28,460 nt of DNA from CAMAVH01 sp035714115 (GTDB lineage: Bacteria > Pseudomonadota > Alphaproteobacteria > SMXQ01): the NCBI GenBank assembly GCA_035714115.1, contig DASTMO010000021.1:1-28460 (forward strand), in the 5' to 3' direction. Shown here piece after piece: positions 7,704 through 15,296 of the stretch. The notes beneath the pieces were generated by a model, which saw only the letters and a list, made by a program, of their open reading frames with translations, had not been told where the DNA came from and searched no databases. Every line of letters begins with the position of its first letter. Within the stretch, counting starts at the first letter, position 1. A program made the translations under genes and the position numbers.

Positions 7704-7994
7704 CTATTCGGCGGCGGTGGCGATGGATGCCGGCATCACGCGATCGAGCAATGCCTGAATTTCGCTGCGGCAAGAGCCGCAATTGGTGCCGGCCTTGGTC
7801 GCCGCGCCGATGGCGGAAACCGTGGCACAGCCGCCGCGCGCAGCCGCCGCGATCTGATTGACGCCGACACCATAGCAACTGCACACCGTCGCGCCTGCAT
7901 CGGCCGAAGCATCGCCGCCGCGCCCCGCGATGGCCCGCGTCCCGCCGGACGAACGCCCGACGAAGGGCCCCAGCGAACAGATTGAGAGAGGCTC
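7704..7994 (-). pseudogene. Bfd-like [2Fe-2S] domain; probable 3' remnant of assimilatory nitrate reductase
   Basis: The frame is open from just after a TGA at 7995-7997 to TAA at 7704-7706, about 96 codons. The last 60 codons encode a complete BFD-like [2Fe-2S] domain (PF04324): VCSCYGVGVNQI supplies Cys-x-Cys and, 31 residues later, TNCGSC supplies Cys-x2-Cys. The preceding EPLSICSLGPFVG to AGRGGDASADAGAT resembles the linker that joins the molybdopterin part to the C-terminal Bfd domain in NasA/NarB-type nitrate reductases. No ATG precedes the domain, and the only nearby start (GTG at 7886) is the Val of VCSC itself, without a good ribosome-binding site. The catalytic body is absent, because other genes occupy the upstream DNA. 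I read this as a decayed gene end. A small independent Bfd-like protein using a non-standard start is the alternative. Confidence 0.6.
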
Positions 7995-8045
7995 TCAGGC
8001 GGGGTTAAGATTTATCTCCTCGCGATGACCCCGGGAGAGATAACG

Positions 8046-8423
8046 ATGGCTTATGTGGATGGATATGTGCTGCCGCTGCCGAAGAAGCGACTGGCCACCT
8101 ATAAGAAGATGGCGACGCTCGCCGCCAAGGCCTGGATGGATTGCGGCGCTCTCGAATATCGCGAATGCGTCCTTGAAGATTCCAACGTCAAGTTCGGCCT
8201 GCCCTTTCCCAAGGGGATGAAGCTCAAGAAGAGCGAGACGGCGATCTTTGCCTGGGTCGTGTTCAAGTCGCGCAAGCATCGCGACAAGGTCAACGCGGCA
8301 GTGATGAAGCACTTCGCCATTCAGGAATCGATGGCCGCGGGCAAGACCAAGAAGCACGCCATGCCGTTCGACCCTAAGCGCATGATGTACGGCGGCTTCA
8401 CGCCGTTGGTCACCGCCGGCTAA
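8046..8423 (+). CDS. DUF1428 (YbaA-like) protein
   Basis: The 125-residue soluble protein belongs to the DUF1428 family (PF07237; E. coli YbaA), small ferredoxin-like alpha/beta proteins with no established function. The typical N-terminus MAYVDGYVLPLPKK and the terminal FDPKRMMYGGFTPLV are both present, along with the central GALEYRECVLEDSNVKFGLP, so it is full length. ATG at 8046 is preceded by GGGAGAGA (8033-8040). The in-frame ATG at 8025 lacks a site and would add non-conserved residues. It begins about 50 bases from the nitrate-reductase remnant on the other strand and ends 93 bases before the next plus-strand gene. Confidence 0.9.
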   Translation: MAYVDGYVLPLPKKRLATYKKMATLAAKAWMDCGALEYRECVLEDSNVKFGLPFPKGMKLKKSETAIFAWVVFKSRKHRDKVNAAVMKHFAIQESMAAGKTKKHAMPFDPKRMMYGGFTPLVTAG

Positions 8424-8516
8424 GACGCCTCCTTTCGCGGCCCAGCCTATTTGACGGGCATGCCGTGGAGTTATAGCGTCAGCCTCCCCATCCTCCCCCG
8501 ATCCCGGAGCCTGACC

Positions 8517-9509
8517 GTGAGCCTGCTGCCCCTGACCGTCGCCTGCTGGAATTACGACCGCACCCTGCCGCTCTACGACGGCCGCGTGACGATCGAGGGC
8601 TGCGACATGCGCTATTTCGATCTCGAGCCGGAGGAGATGTTCCACCGCGCGCTGCACCATCAGGAGTTCGACGTCACCGAGCTCAGCTTCTCGAACTACA
8701 CCAGCATGCGCGCACGCGGCGATTGCCCCTATATCGCCATCCCCATCTTCCCCGGCCGCAAATTCCGCCATTCGGCGATCTACATCCGCACCGACCGCGG
8801 CATCAAGACGCCGGCCGATCTGAAGGGCAAGAAGGTCGGCGCGCCGGAATATCAGGTCAGCGCCGTCGCCTGGGTGCGCGGCATGCTGAAAGACGAATAC
8901 GGTGTGCTGCCGACCGACTTCACCTGGCATTCGGGCGGGCTGGAGCAGGCCGGGCGCACCGAGAAAGTGAGCTTCACGCCGCCGGCGGGCGTCTCGCTGA
9001 CGCCGATCCCGGCTGGCCGCACGCTGACCGACATGCTGGAGAAGGGCGAGATCGACGCGCTCATCGCGCCGCGCGCGCCGAGCTGCTTCACCAAGAAGGC
9101 GCCGAACGTCGGCCGCCTCTTCCCCGACTTCGTCGCCGCCGAGAAGGACTATTACAAGCGCACCGGCATCTATCCGATCATGCATGTGATCGGCATTCTG
9201 GAGACGAAGCTGAAGGAAAATCCCTGGCTCGCCGCCAGCGTCTATAAAGCCTTCGATAAGGCCAAGGACATCGCGCTCGACGACATGCGCAACGTCACGA
9301 TCCCGAAGATCACCCATCCTTGGAGCGACGCGCTCGCCGCCGAGATGGAAGCTCTGTTCGGTCGCGACTTCTGGCCCTACGGCATCGACGCCAACCGCAA
9401 GACCATCGAATCCTTCCTGCGCTATCACCATGAGCAGGGCCTGTCGGTGAAGCATCTCTCCATCGAAGAAGCCTTCGCCGCCTCAACCATGGAGCAGTCG
9501 CGCATCTAA
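8517..9509 (+). CDS. 4,5-dihydroxyphthalate decarboxylase-like / periplasmic-binding-fold protein
   Basis: The 330-residue product closely resembles the Pht5-type family annotated as 4,5-dihydroxyphthalate decarboxylase, a group with the NMT1/PhnD periplasmic-binding-protein fold. Family-like segments in order are LTVACWNYDRTLPLYDGRV, EEMFHRALHHQEFDVTELS, the IAIPIFPGRKFRHSAIYI strand, TPADLKGKKVGAPEYQV, then RTGIYPIMHVIGI and GRDFWPYGIDANRKTIE, with a tail typical in length. There is no signal peptide, so it should be cytoplasmic, which argues for an enzyme rather than a transport receptor. GTG at 8517 is the chosen start: GGAG (8506-8509) sits seven bases upstream. The frame runs further upstream without conserved residues. 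No other phthalate-pathway gene is nearby, so the true substrate is uncertain and the name should be treated as a family label. Confidence 0.82.
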   Translation: MSLLPLTVACWNYDRTLPLYDGRVTIEGCDMRYFDLEPEEMFHRALHHQEFDVTELSFSNYTSMRARGDCPYIAIPIFPGRKFRHSAIYIRTDRGIKTPADLKGKKVGAPEYQVSAVAWVRGMLKDEYGVLPTDFTWHSGGLEQAGRTEKVSFTPPAGVSLTPIPAGRTLTDMLEKGEIDALIAPRAPSCFTKKAPNVGRLFPDFVAAEKDYYKRTGIYPIMHVIGILETKLKENPWLAASVYKAFDKAKDIALDDMRNVTIPKITHPWSDALAAEMEALFGRDFWPYGIDANRKTIESFLRYHHEQGLSVKHLSIEEAFAASTMEQSRI

Positions 9510-9630
9510 TAATGCGCGCGGGGGAATAAGCGGTATCCGAGCTGCGGCGGATCGGCTTTTTCTCCTATCGCGGGGGAACTCGCCGTTGCGCCGGCCGTTA
9601 ACGCCCTGACGACTGACAGGGGTGTCTCTG

Positions 9631-10077
9631 ATGGCTTTGAAACTGCGCTTCTTCCTCGCCTGCGGCTTGGCCGCGAGCTTGGCCGCATGCGCCGCGCCGC
9701 GCACCGCTACCGCCCCGGCTCCGCCGCCCGCACCGCCTTCTGTGGCCGCTCCCGCCGTCACCTTCAGCCAGTCGGGCGTGGCCTCATGGTATGGCAATAG
9801 CCACAATGGCCGGCGCACCGCCAGCGGCGAGACTTACGACATGAACGACATGACGGCGGCGCACCGCAGTCTGCCTTTCGGCAGCATCGTGCGCGTGACC
9901 CGCGATGACGACGGCCGCTCGGTCACGGTGCGAATCAACGACCGCGGCCCCTACGCGCGCGGCCGCATCATCGATCTTTCCGCGAAAGCGGCGCAGGATC
10001 TCGGCATGACTGAACGCGGCATCGCGCGCGTGAAGATCGAACAGTTCGCCGCCGACCAGAAAGCCGGCGGCGAATAG
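9631..10077 (+). CDS. rlpA: RlpA-like septal ring lytic transglycosylase family lipoprotein
   Basis: This 148-residue lipoprotein has a signal peptide ending in lipobox LAAC (residues 17-20), a Pro/Ala-rich linker (about 21-48) and one double-psi beta-barrel domain. The barrel shows GVASWYGNSHNGRRTASGE, AAHRSLPFGSIVRV and the catalytic-type INDRGPYARGRIIDLS, with the conserved His and Asp present. RlpA proteins cleave peptidoglycan lacking stem peptides and act in the outer-membrane/periplasm layer at division sites. No SPOR domain follows, unlike the full-length E. coli or Pseudomonas protein, so this is a short form. ATG at 9631 follows AGGGG (9618-9622) by eight bases. The GTG at 9622 overlaps that site. 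It ends four bases before the convergent peptidase gene. Confidence 0.9.
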   Translation: MALKLRFFLACGLAASLAACAAPRTATAPAPPPAPPSVAAPAVTFSQSGVASWYGNSHNGRRTASGETYDMNDMTAAHRSLPFGSIVRVTRDDDGRSVTVRINDRGPYARGRIIDLSAKAAQDLGMTERGIARVKIEQFAADQKAGGE

Positions 10078-10081
10078 TTCT

Positions 10082-11359
10082 TCAACGGGACCGGCTGCAG
10101 ATGTCGAGCGCCATCAGCGCGTAAATCTGCGCCGCGCGCACCATCACATCGATGTCGATCTCTTCCATGCGGCCGCTGCGCCGGCCGCGCGGGCCGATCT
10201 TCACGGCCGGAATGCCGAGCTCGTTGTAGATGTTGGTGTCGGTCCAGATGCTCGCGCGTTCGACCGATTCGGCCTTGATCTTCTCGCCGAACAAGAAGCT
10301 GTGCACGTCGTTGGCCGAATCGACCAACGGATCGACCTTTTTGCCTTCATAGCCGAGCAACGACTTGTAGAGCTCGAGATCGTACTGCACGCCGAGCGCA
10401 TTCAGCGCCTGCTCCATCTCATGCTTGATCTGCACGGGGCGCACCTGCGGCGGCATGCGCACGTCGACATAAAGCGTGCAGACGCCGGGGAAATAGTTCG
10501 GGCGATAAGGCGCGCCGCCCTCGATGGCGCCGATGTTCACCTTGGGCCAGAGCGGGCCGGTCGGCGATTCGTAGATGTATTTCTCCTCGAACTCCGCGCC
10601 CCACTTCTCGATGGCCGCGATGATCTTGGTCATCTTGATGATGGCATTGAACTCTTCCATCGGCTTGACCGAACGCTTGCTGCCCCAGGCGGCCTGCGCT
10701 TTGCCGAAGCAGGTGATCTTGACCTGCACGACGCCCATCTGCGTCCAAACGATGTTGAGATCGGAGCCGTCCGCCACCACCGCATAGTCGGTGTGCATGC
10801 CGTGAGTCAGCAAATGACGTGTGCCGGCGCCTTCGCCGCGATATTCCTGGCTCTGGAACTGGCCGATCGGGCTGCGCGAGATTTCGCCGACCACGGCGGC
10901 GAGCACGACATCGCCCTTGAGCTGGATGCCGCTGTTCTTGAGCGCCTTGCCGGCGATCATGAAGGCGGCGACGCCGCCTTTCATGTTGGAGATGCCGAGG
11001 CCGTGCACCTTGTCGCCGACAATGCGGCCGGTCAGATCTTCGGCGGCTTCGTTGAGCGTCGTCATGCGCGCGTCCGCGCTGGTGCCGGTGAAACTGGTAT
11101 CGGTATGACCGTTGAAGCCGAGGCTCAAACCGGTGCCGTCGCCCTTGAGAATGCCAACCGCGTTCGGGCGGCCGACCTCGACCTCCTGGCGCACGGCCTT
11201 CAAGCCGTTGGCGGTGAACCAATTAAGGATGTAATCGGCCATGCCCTTCTCCAGGCCGGTCGGGCTGGAGATGTTGGCGAGATCGCAGCCAAGCTGCGCC
11301 AGTTCATTGCGGTCGATCTGCGCCAAGACTTTCTTGGCGGCGTCTTTATCCAAAGCCAT
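10082..11359 (-). CDS. M20-fold metallopeptidase/deacylase-like protein with altered metal ligands
   Basis: The 425-residue protein has the ArgE/DapE/ACY1 (M20) architecture: a catalytic half with NGHTDTS (His85, Asp87), a lid/dimerisation domain around residues 210-320, and the catalytic half again. Several usual active-site residues differ. GISNMKGG has Asn125 where the bridging Asp of the GxxDxKGG motif is expected. VVGEI has Gly158-Glu159 in place of the Glu-Glu pair. The C-terminal His motif is replaced by GPRGRRSGRMEEID. M20 enzymes normally hydrolyse N-acyl amino acids or dipeptides using two zinc ions. This subfamily may bind one metal, use another metal, or do different chemistry. 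The ATG follows GGAGAGG by about nine bases. Downstream of the TctC-type gene, but a likely terminator lies between them. Confidence 0.85.
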   Translation of the reverse strand: MALDKDAAKKVLAQIDRNELAQLGCDLANISSPTGLEKGMADYILNWFTANGLKAVRQEVEVGRPNAVGILKGDGTGLSLGFNGHTDTSFTGTSADARMTTLNEAAEDLTGRIVGDKVHGLGISNMKGGVAAFMIAGKALKNSGIQLKGDVVLAAVVGEISRSPIGQFQSQEYRGEGAGTRHLLTHGMHTDYAVVADGSDLNIVWTQMGVVQVKITCFGKAQAAWGSKRSVKPMEEFNAIIKMTKIIAAIEKWGAEFEEKYIYESPTGPLWPKVNIGAIEGGAPYRPNYFPGVCTLYVDVRMPPQVRPVQIKHEMEQALNALGVQYDLELYKSLLGYEGKKVDPLVDSANDVHSFLFGEKIKAESVERASIWTDTNIYNELGIPAVKIGPRGRRSGRMEEIDIDVMVRAAQIYALMALDICSRSR

Positions 11360-11427
11360 CGGGGGAAACCTCTCCGGGAGTCACGTTGAAGCCGACCGTC
11401 TTGCGCGGCGGCCATTAAATGCCGAAA

Positions 11428-11451
11428 CGGGACGCGGCCAGCCGCGCCCCG
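11428..11451 (-). terminator. Probable intrinsic terminator of the TctC-type gene
   Basis: On the minus strand, 23 bases after the stop of the binding-protein gene, a ten-pair GC-rich stem (11442-11451 with 11428-11437, one G-U pair) closes a four-base loop and is followed by TTT and then another short T-rich stretch. This matches a Rho-independent terminator and separates the gene from the M20-type gene downstream. Confidence 0.65.
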
Positions 11452-11474
11452 CTCGGATCGTTACAAATACGCGG

Positions 11475-12497
11475 TTACTTCAGTGCTTCCTGCGCCTTGG
11501 CGACAACATCGGGCGAGTAGGTGTAGAGCTTCGCCACCATCGCTTGCGCCTCATCGCCAATGATGGGATCGACGGTGAGACCCTGCTTTTCCGCATCGGC
11601 GATAAAGCCTTTGTCTGCCATGGTCGCCTTGAAGACCTCGCGCATGAAGGCGACGCGGTCGGCGGGCACGGACTTCGACATGATGTAAGGACGGCCCAGT
11701 TCGCCCGGCGCCAGCAGCGCATCGATGATGTCCTTCTGCTCCTGCGTCTTGGCGACGTCGCCGATGAAAGGCACGGACGCCGGAATTTCCGCCGGGGTCG
11801 ACTTGCCGAGCTTGGTCAGGAAACGGATCTTCTTGTTCTTGATCCAGTCGTCCGGCACCGAGGTGAAGGAGGCGCAGGAGCCGTCGATCTCGCCGCGCTC
11901 GACGGCCAAGAACAGATCCGAGTTGCCCGGATAGGCAGCGATGATCTTCATCGGCAGCTTGAAGATGTTTTTCAGCATCGCCGCGCCATTGTAGGAGTTC
12001 GAGTTCGGGCCGGTGCCGCCGAACACCACCTGCTGGCGCTTGGTCAGCCCATCCCAGTCGGCGATCTTCGACTCGACCGAGGCGAAGCAGACGCGGAAGT
12101 CGCGCGTCGCGCTGCCGAGGAAAGCGTAATCGGTGAACTTCGTCTTGGCATCGGGCGCCATGGAGTCGTTGAACAGGCCGCTGTTGAACGCGGTCATGTA
12201 GCTGCCGTCCTTCGGCGCGGTGGCGTCGAGGAACAGCACCGACGTCAGGCTGCCGGCGCCCGGCATGTTGCGCACGATGAAGGTCGGGTTGCCCGGCATA
12301 TGCGCCGGCATGTGGCGCGCGATGGCCCGGCTGTAGGTGTCGTAACCGCCGCCGGCCGTGCTGCCGACGATGATGTTCATCTGCGGCTTGCCGTTATAGA
12401 AATCCTTGGCGGATTGCGCGCTCGCCGGCGCGGCGAATATCGCCAATGCGGCGAGACTCAAGAGCGATGTCGCGCTGCGACGGATCATGGAAGTCAT
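11475..12497 (-). CDS. TctC/Bug-family tripartite tricarboxylate transporter substrate-binding protein
   Basis: The 340-residue protein starts with a Sec signal peptide (MIRRSATSLLSLAALAIFAA, cleavage after ASA, mature QSAKDFY), so it is periplasmic. The Bug-family core follows: MNIIVGSTAGGGYDTYSRAI and NPTFIVRNMPGAGSL, which correspond to the loops that hold the carboxylate ligand, then GGTGPNSNSYNGA in the middle domain. Bug proteins deliver organic acids to TctAB membrane subunits, or act in sensing. No tctA or tctB is in the window, so it is an orphan here. ATG at 12497 is set by AGAGGA six bases upstream. A second ATG (12488) is also possible, and the longer open frame to 12836 is non-coding leader. 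A terminator-like hairpin follows its stop. Confidence 0.9.
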   Translation of the reverse strand: MTSMIRRSATSLLSLAALAIFAAPASAQSAKDFYNGKPQMNIIVGSTAGGGYDTYSRAIARHMPAHMPGNPTFIVRNMPGAGSLTSVLFLDATAPKDGSYMTAFNSGLFNDSMAPDAKTKFTDYAFLGSATRDFRVCFASVESKIADWDGLTKRQQVVFGGTGPNSNSYNGAAMLKNIFKLPMKIIAAYPGNSDLFLAVERGEIDGSCASFTSVPDDWIKNKKIRFLTKLGKSTPAEIPASVPFIGDVAKTQEQKDIIDALLAPGELGRPYIMSKSVPADRVAFMREVFKATMADKGFIADAEKQGLTVDPIIGDEAQAMVAKLYTYSPDVVAKAQEALK

Positions 12498-12905
12498 GAG
12501 AAGTCCTCTGGCTGCGTGGATAGAGACGGCCCCAACCAAAAAACTGCAAAGCATGTGCCAGCCCTGCGCGACCCGTTTCCGCGCGCGTCCGCAGGGGCGA
12601 GAGTCGCTCGCCGCGACGGGACGATGCGGCTTCCGATTCAGGAAGTTGCGCCAATCGCCGCCGCTCCGTTCCGATCCTGCGCCGCGACGGGCGGCCCTGA
12701 CCGGAGCGACAAGATTAGTCGCGGCCGCGCGTCGACGCCATCCATCGTTCAAAAAAACGAACGATTTCCCGTTTAGAGAACGTTTGGCGGAAAATGGTGC
12801 AATTGCGAAGGCGCTGCGCTCAAAACAACGGCGCAAGCGATGTACCTGTCAGATCGCAGATTGAAACGCCTTGAATGAAGGACGATGCGCGACGCGAAAT
12901 CGCCG
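12498..12905. promoter_or_regulatory. 408-base gap upstream of the TctC-type gene; palindromes
   Basis: I see no gene in this gap between dusB and the TctC-type gene (both minus strand). It should contain the promoter of the latter. Two inverted repeats stand out: ATCGTTC-N8-GAACGAT at 12744-12765 with an A-run as the spacer, and CCCTGCG/CGCAGGG at 12562-12568 and 12590-12596, which would be a leader hairpin if transcription starts upstream of it. I could not identify a convincing -35/-10 pair or a dusB terminator. Confidence 0.4.
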
Positions 12906-13901
12906 TTAAGCGGCGTCGCGCCACCAGGCCGTCAGCGCCGTCTCGACTTCGCCCGGCGTGCCCAGCCGGCACAGCCGCGCCTTGGCGGCGCGGCGCGTCG
13001 CCTCGTCGGCGAGCGGCGCGAACTCGACATACCAGCCGAGATGTTTGCGGAAGATCTTCACGCCATGTTCGTCGCCATAGAAGGCGACGCTGTCGGCGAG
13101 ATGGTCGAGCGCGATGCTGAGCCGCGCGTCGATGTCGGGCTCTCCCACCTCGCCGCCTTGCGCCAGCGCGCGGTCGATGGCGGCGGCGATCCAGGGCTTA
13201 CCGTAAGCGCCGCGGCCGATCATCACGGCATCGGCGCCCGATTGCGCCAGCGCTTCGCGCGCGCTGACGGCATCGACGACATCGCCGTTGATGATCACAG
13301 GAATCTTCACCGCCTGCTTGACCGGTGCGACGGCGCGCCAATCGGCGCGGCCTTTATAAAACTGCTGGCGCGTGCGGCCGTGCACGGTGATCGCCTGCAC
13401 GCCGGCGCGTTCGGCGCGCGCCGCCAGATCGGGCGCATTGCGCGACAAATCGTCCCAGCCGAGACGCATCTTCAAGGTCACAGGCCGCGTCGTGGCGGCG
13501 ACGGTCGCGGCGATCAGTCGCTCGGCTTGATCGAGGTCGCGCATCAGCGCGGAGCCCGAGAGGCCGCCGGTCACTTCCTTGGCGGGACAGCCCATGTTGA
13601 TGTCGATGATCTCGGCGCCCGCTTGCTCGGCCAGCGCCGCGCCCTTGGCGAGCCATTGCGCTTCGCGGCCGACGAGCTGCACCACCATCAGCGGCAATCC
13701 CTCGCCCACCGCCGCGCGGCGCACCACGTCGGGACGGCCGCGCGCGAACATGTCGCAGGCCACCATCTCGGTCGCGACATAGGCCGCCCCGAGCTTGGAT
13801 GCGGCACGGCGAAACGGCAGGTCCGACACGCCCGTCATGGGCGCGGTCAGGACGCGGCCGGGGATCGTCACATTGCCGATGGTGAAGGAAGCGTCGCTCA
13901 T
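12906..13901 (-). CDS. dusB: tRNA-dihydrouridine synthase
   Basis: This 331-residue FMN enzyme reduces specific uridines in tRNA to dihydrouridine using NADPH. The TIM-barrel signatures are all present: LTAPMTGVSDLPFRR near residues 18-32, DINMGCPAKEVTGGLSGSAL with the catalytic Cys105, LKMRLGWDD, the AITVHGRTRQQFYKG loop that binds FMN phosphate-side residues, VIINGDV and VMIGRGAYGKPW. The pattern fits DusB (PF01207) rather than DusA or DusC. In many alphaproteobacteria dusB precedes the ntrBC genes; here it is instead 13 bases after an MFS gene on the same strand, a likely two-gene unit. ATG at 13901 follows AGGA by about ten bases. Length is normal for the family. Confidence 0.93.
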   Translation of the reverse strand: MSDASFTIGNVTIPGRVLTAPMTGVSDLPFRRAASKLGAAYVATEMVACDMFARGRPDVVRRAAVGEGLPLMVVQLVGREAQWLAKGAALAEQAGAEIIDINMGCPAKEVTGGLSGSALMRDLDQAERLIAATVAATTRPVTLKMRLGWDDLSRNAPDLAARAERAGVQAITVHGRTRQQFYKGRADWRAVAPVKQAVKIPVIINGDVVDAVSAREALAQSGADAVMIGRGAYGKPWIAAAIDRALAQGGEVGEPDIDARLSIALDHLADSVAFYGDEHGVKIFRKHLGWYVEFAPLADEATRRAAKARLCRLGTPGEVETALTAWWRDAA

Positions 13902-13914
13902 GGCCGCTGTCCTA

Positions 13915-15162
13915 TCAGACGCCGGCCGGCTTTTCCATGACGGCGCGGATCTGCTCCGCCCGCCGCTGGCCCCACCACCAGGTGCCCAGGCAGATCAACG
14001 CGCCGGCGGCGATCGGCCAGCGCCAGCCGAGCTGGTCGACCAGCCCGCCCATCACCAGGGCGCCGAGCGCCGGCCCCATGCGGAAGATCATGCCGTAGAC
14101 GCTGATGACCCGCCCGCGCATAGCGCCGTCGACCTGGGTCTGGATCAAGGATTGGCAGGAGATCGACATGGTGACGGTCGCCAATGCCACCACGGCGATG
14201 GCGAGGAGCGCCGCCGGAAACCAGGGCACCACCGAGAACACGAGCAGCGACAGGCCCATCACGCAAGTCATCGCCATGACGATTCGGGTCAGCCCCTGCA
14301 CCTGGCCGCGCTGGGCGATGAACGCGCCGCCGATCATGGCGCCGACGCCCATCGTCGAGGTCATCCAGGCGAGGCCTTTCGCGCCGTTGTCGAACACCGC
14401 GCCGGCGAAGCCGGGCAGCAGCTCGGCGATGGGACGCCCGAACACGGCGGTCAGCAGCAGCATCAACATGATCGGGCCGATGCCGGGATGGCGGATGACA
14501 TAGGCGTAGCCTTCGATCATCTGCGTCATCAGCGGCTGACGCTTGCGCTCCCCCTGGTCCGAGTAGGACGGATTGAGGCTATAGAGCACGCAGATGAACA
14601 GGATGAAGCTGGCCGTGTTGCACAGGAAGGCGTAGCCGATGCCCCACTCGACGATGATGACGCCGGCCACCGCCGGGCCGATGAAGCGCGCCAGATTGAA
14701 CAGCACGGCGTTCATCGCCACCGCGGTGGGCAGCGCGTCGCGCGGCACCAGACTGGCGATCAGCGACTGACGCGCCGGATGGCTCCAGCTGTTCGCCGAG
14801 CCGCGCAGGATGGTGAGCGCCAAGATCCACCAGATGCTGATCCAATCGGTGAAGACCAGCAGCACGAATGCCAGCGATTGCAGCATGAGCAACATCTCCG
14901 TGCTCATGGCCATGATGCGGCGGTCGAAGCGGTCGGCATGCGCCCCGCCAATGGGGCTGAACAGGATCGAGGGGCCAAGCTCGGCGAAGGCGACGATGCC
15001 GAGCCAAGCGCCCGAATGGGTCAGTTCCCAGGTCAGCCAACCGATGGCGACGCGCTGGATCCAGGTACCGATCAACGACACGACGTCGCCGAGGGCGAAG
15101 TTGCGATATTGCGGATAACGCAGAGCGCGAACGATGCCGCCGCTCAGGAACTCGCTCAGCAA
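13915..15162 (-). CDS. MFS transporter (MFS_3/EntS-like)
   Basis: The 415-residue protein has twelve predicted membrane helices and belongs to the major facilitator family, of the group that includes enterobactin exporter EntS-like carriers (PF05977). Typical features are RYPQYRNFALGDVVSLIGTW at the start, the GGAHADRFDRRIMAM loop between helices 2 and 3 (the motif A region), and the RGRVISVYGMIFRMGPALGA segment near helix 10. Its substrate cannot be predicted; efflux is likeliest from the family. The start codon is TTG at 15160-15162, supported by GGGGAGG four bases upstream; no nearby ATG fits. dusB follows 13 bases after its stop. A 13-pair hairpin upstream probably insulates it from msrA. 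Confidence 0.88.
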   Translation of the reverse strand: MLSEFLSGGIVRALRYPQYRNFALGDVVSLIGTWIQRVAIGWLTWELTHSGAWLGIVAFAELGPSILFSPIGGAHADRFDRRIMAMSTEMLLMLQSLAFVLLVFTDWISIWWILALTILRGSANSWSHPARQSLIASLVPRDALPTAVAMNAVLFNLARFIGPAVAGVIIVEWGIGYAFLCNTASFILFICVLYSLNPSYSDQGERKRQPLMTQMIEGYAYVIRHPGIGPIMLMLLLTAVFGRPIAELLPGFAGAVFDNGAKGLAWMTSTMGVGAMIGGAFIAQRGQVQGLTRIVMAMTCVMGLSLLVFSVVPWFPAALLAIAVVALATVTMSISCQSLIQTQVDGAMRGRVISVYGMIFRMGPALGALVMGGLVDQLGWRWPIAAGALICLGTWWWGQRRAEQIRAVMEKPAGV

Positions 15163-15244
15163 TGATCCTCCCCTCTCGCGCGCCTGTCAGGCGCGTCGCG
15201 TTCTTATGCTTGTCCGAATGGAGAAATCATAGACCGCGAAACGA

Positions 15245-15275
15245 CGATGGGCACCATCGGAAATGGTGCCCATCG
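15245..15275 (-). terminator. Perfect 13-bp hairpin, probable msrA terminator
   Basis: CGATGGGCACCAT (15245-15257) and its exact reverse complement (15263-15275) flank a five-base spacer. It lies 21 bases past the msrA stop, read on the minus strand, and the strand continues TCGTTTCG, a weak T-stretch. It also lies 83 bases before the MFS start codon. The strong stem without a good T-run makes either a terminator or an operator/RNA-stability element possible. Confidence 0.55.
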
Positions 15276-15296
15276 CGATCAACGTCTGCCGAGAGC

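Noticed and set aside
7995..9455. Long minus-strand open frame of 486 codons
   Set aside because: It lies opposite the DUF1428 and dihydroxyphthalate-decarboxylase-like genes, is low in recognisable motifs and rich in His/Arg/Gln, as expected for the complement of GC-biased coding DNA.
10301..11389. Plus-strand open frame of 362 codons
   Set aside because: It is antisense to the M20-type gene, which has conserved motifs and a good ribosome-binding site.
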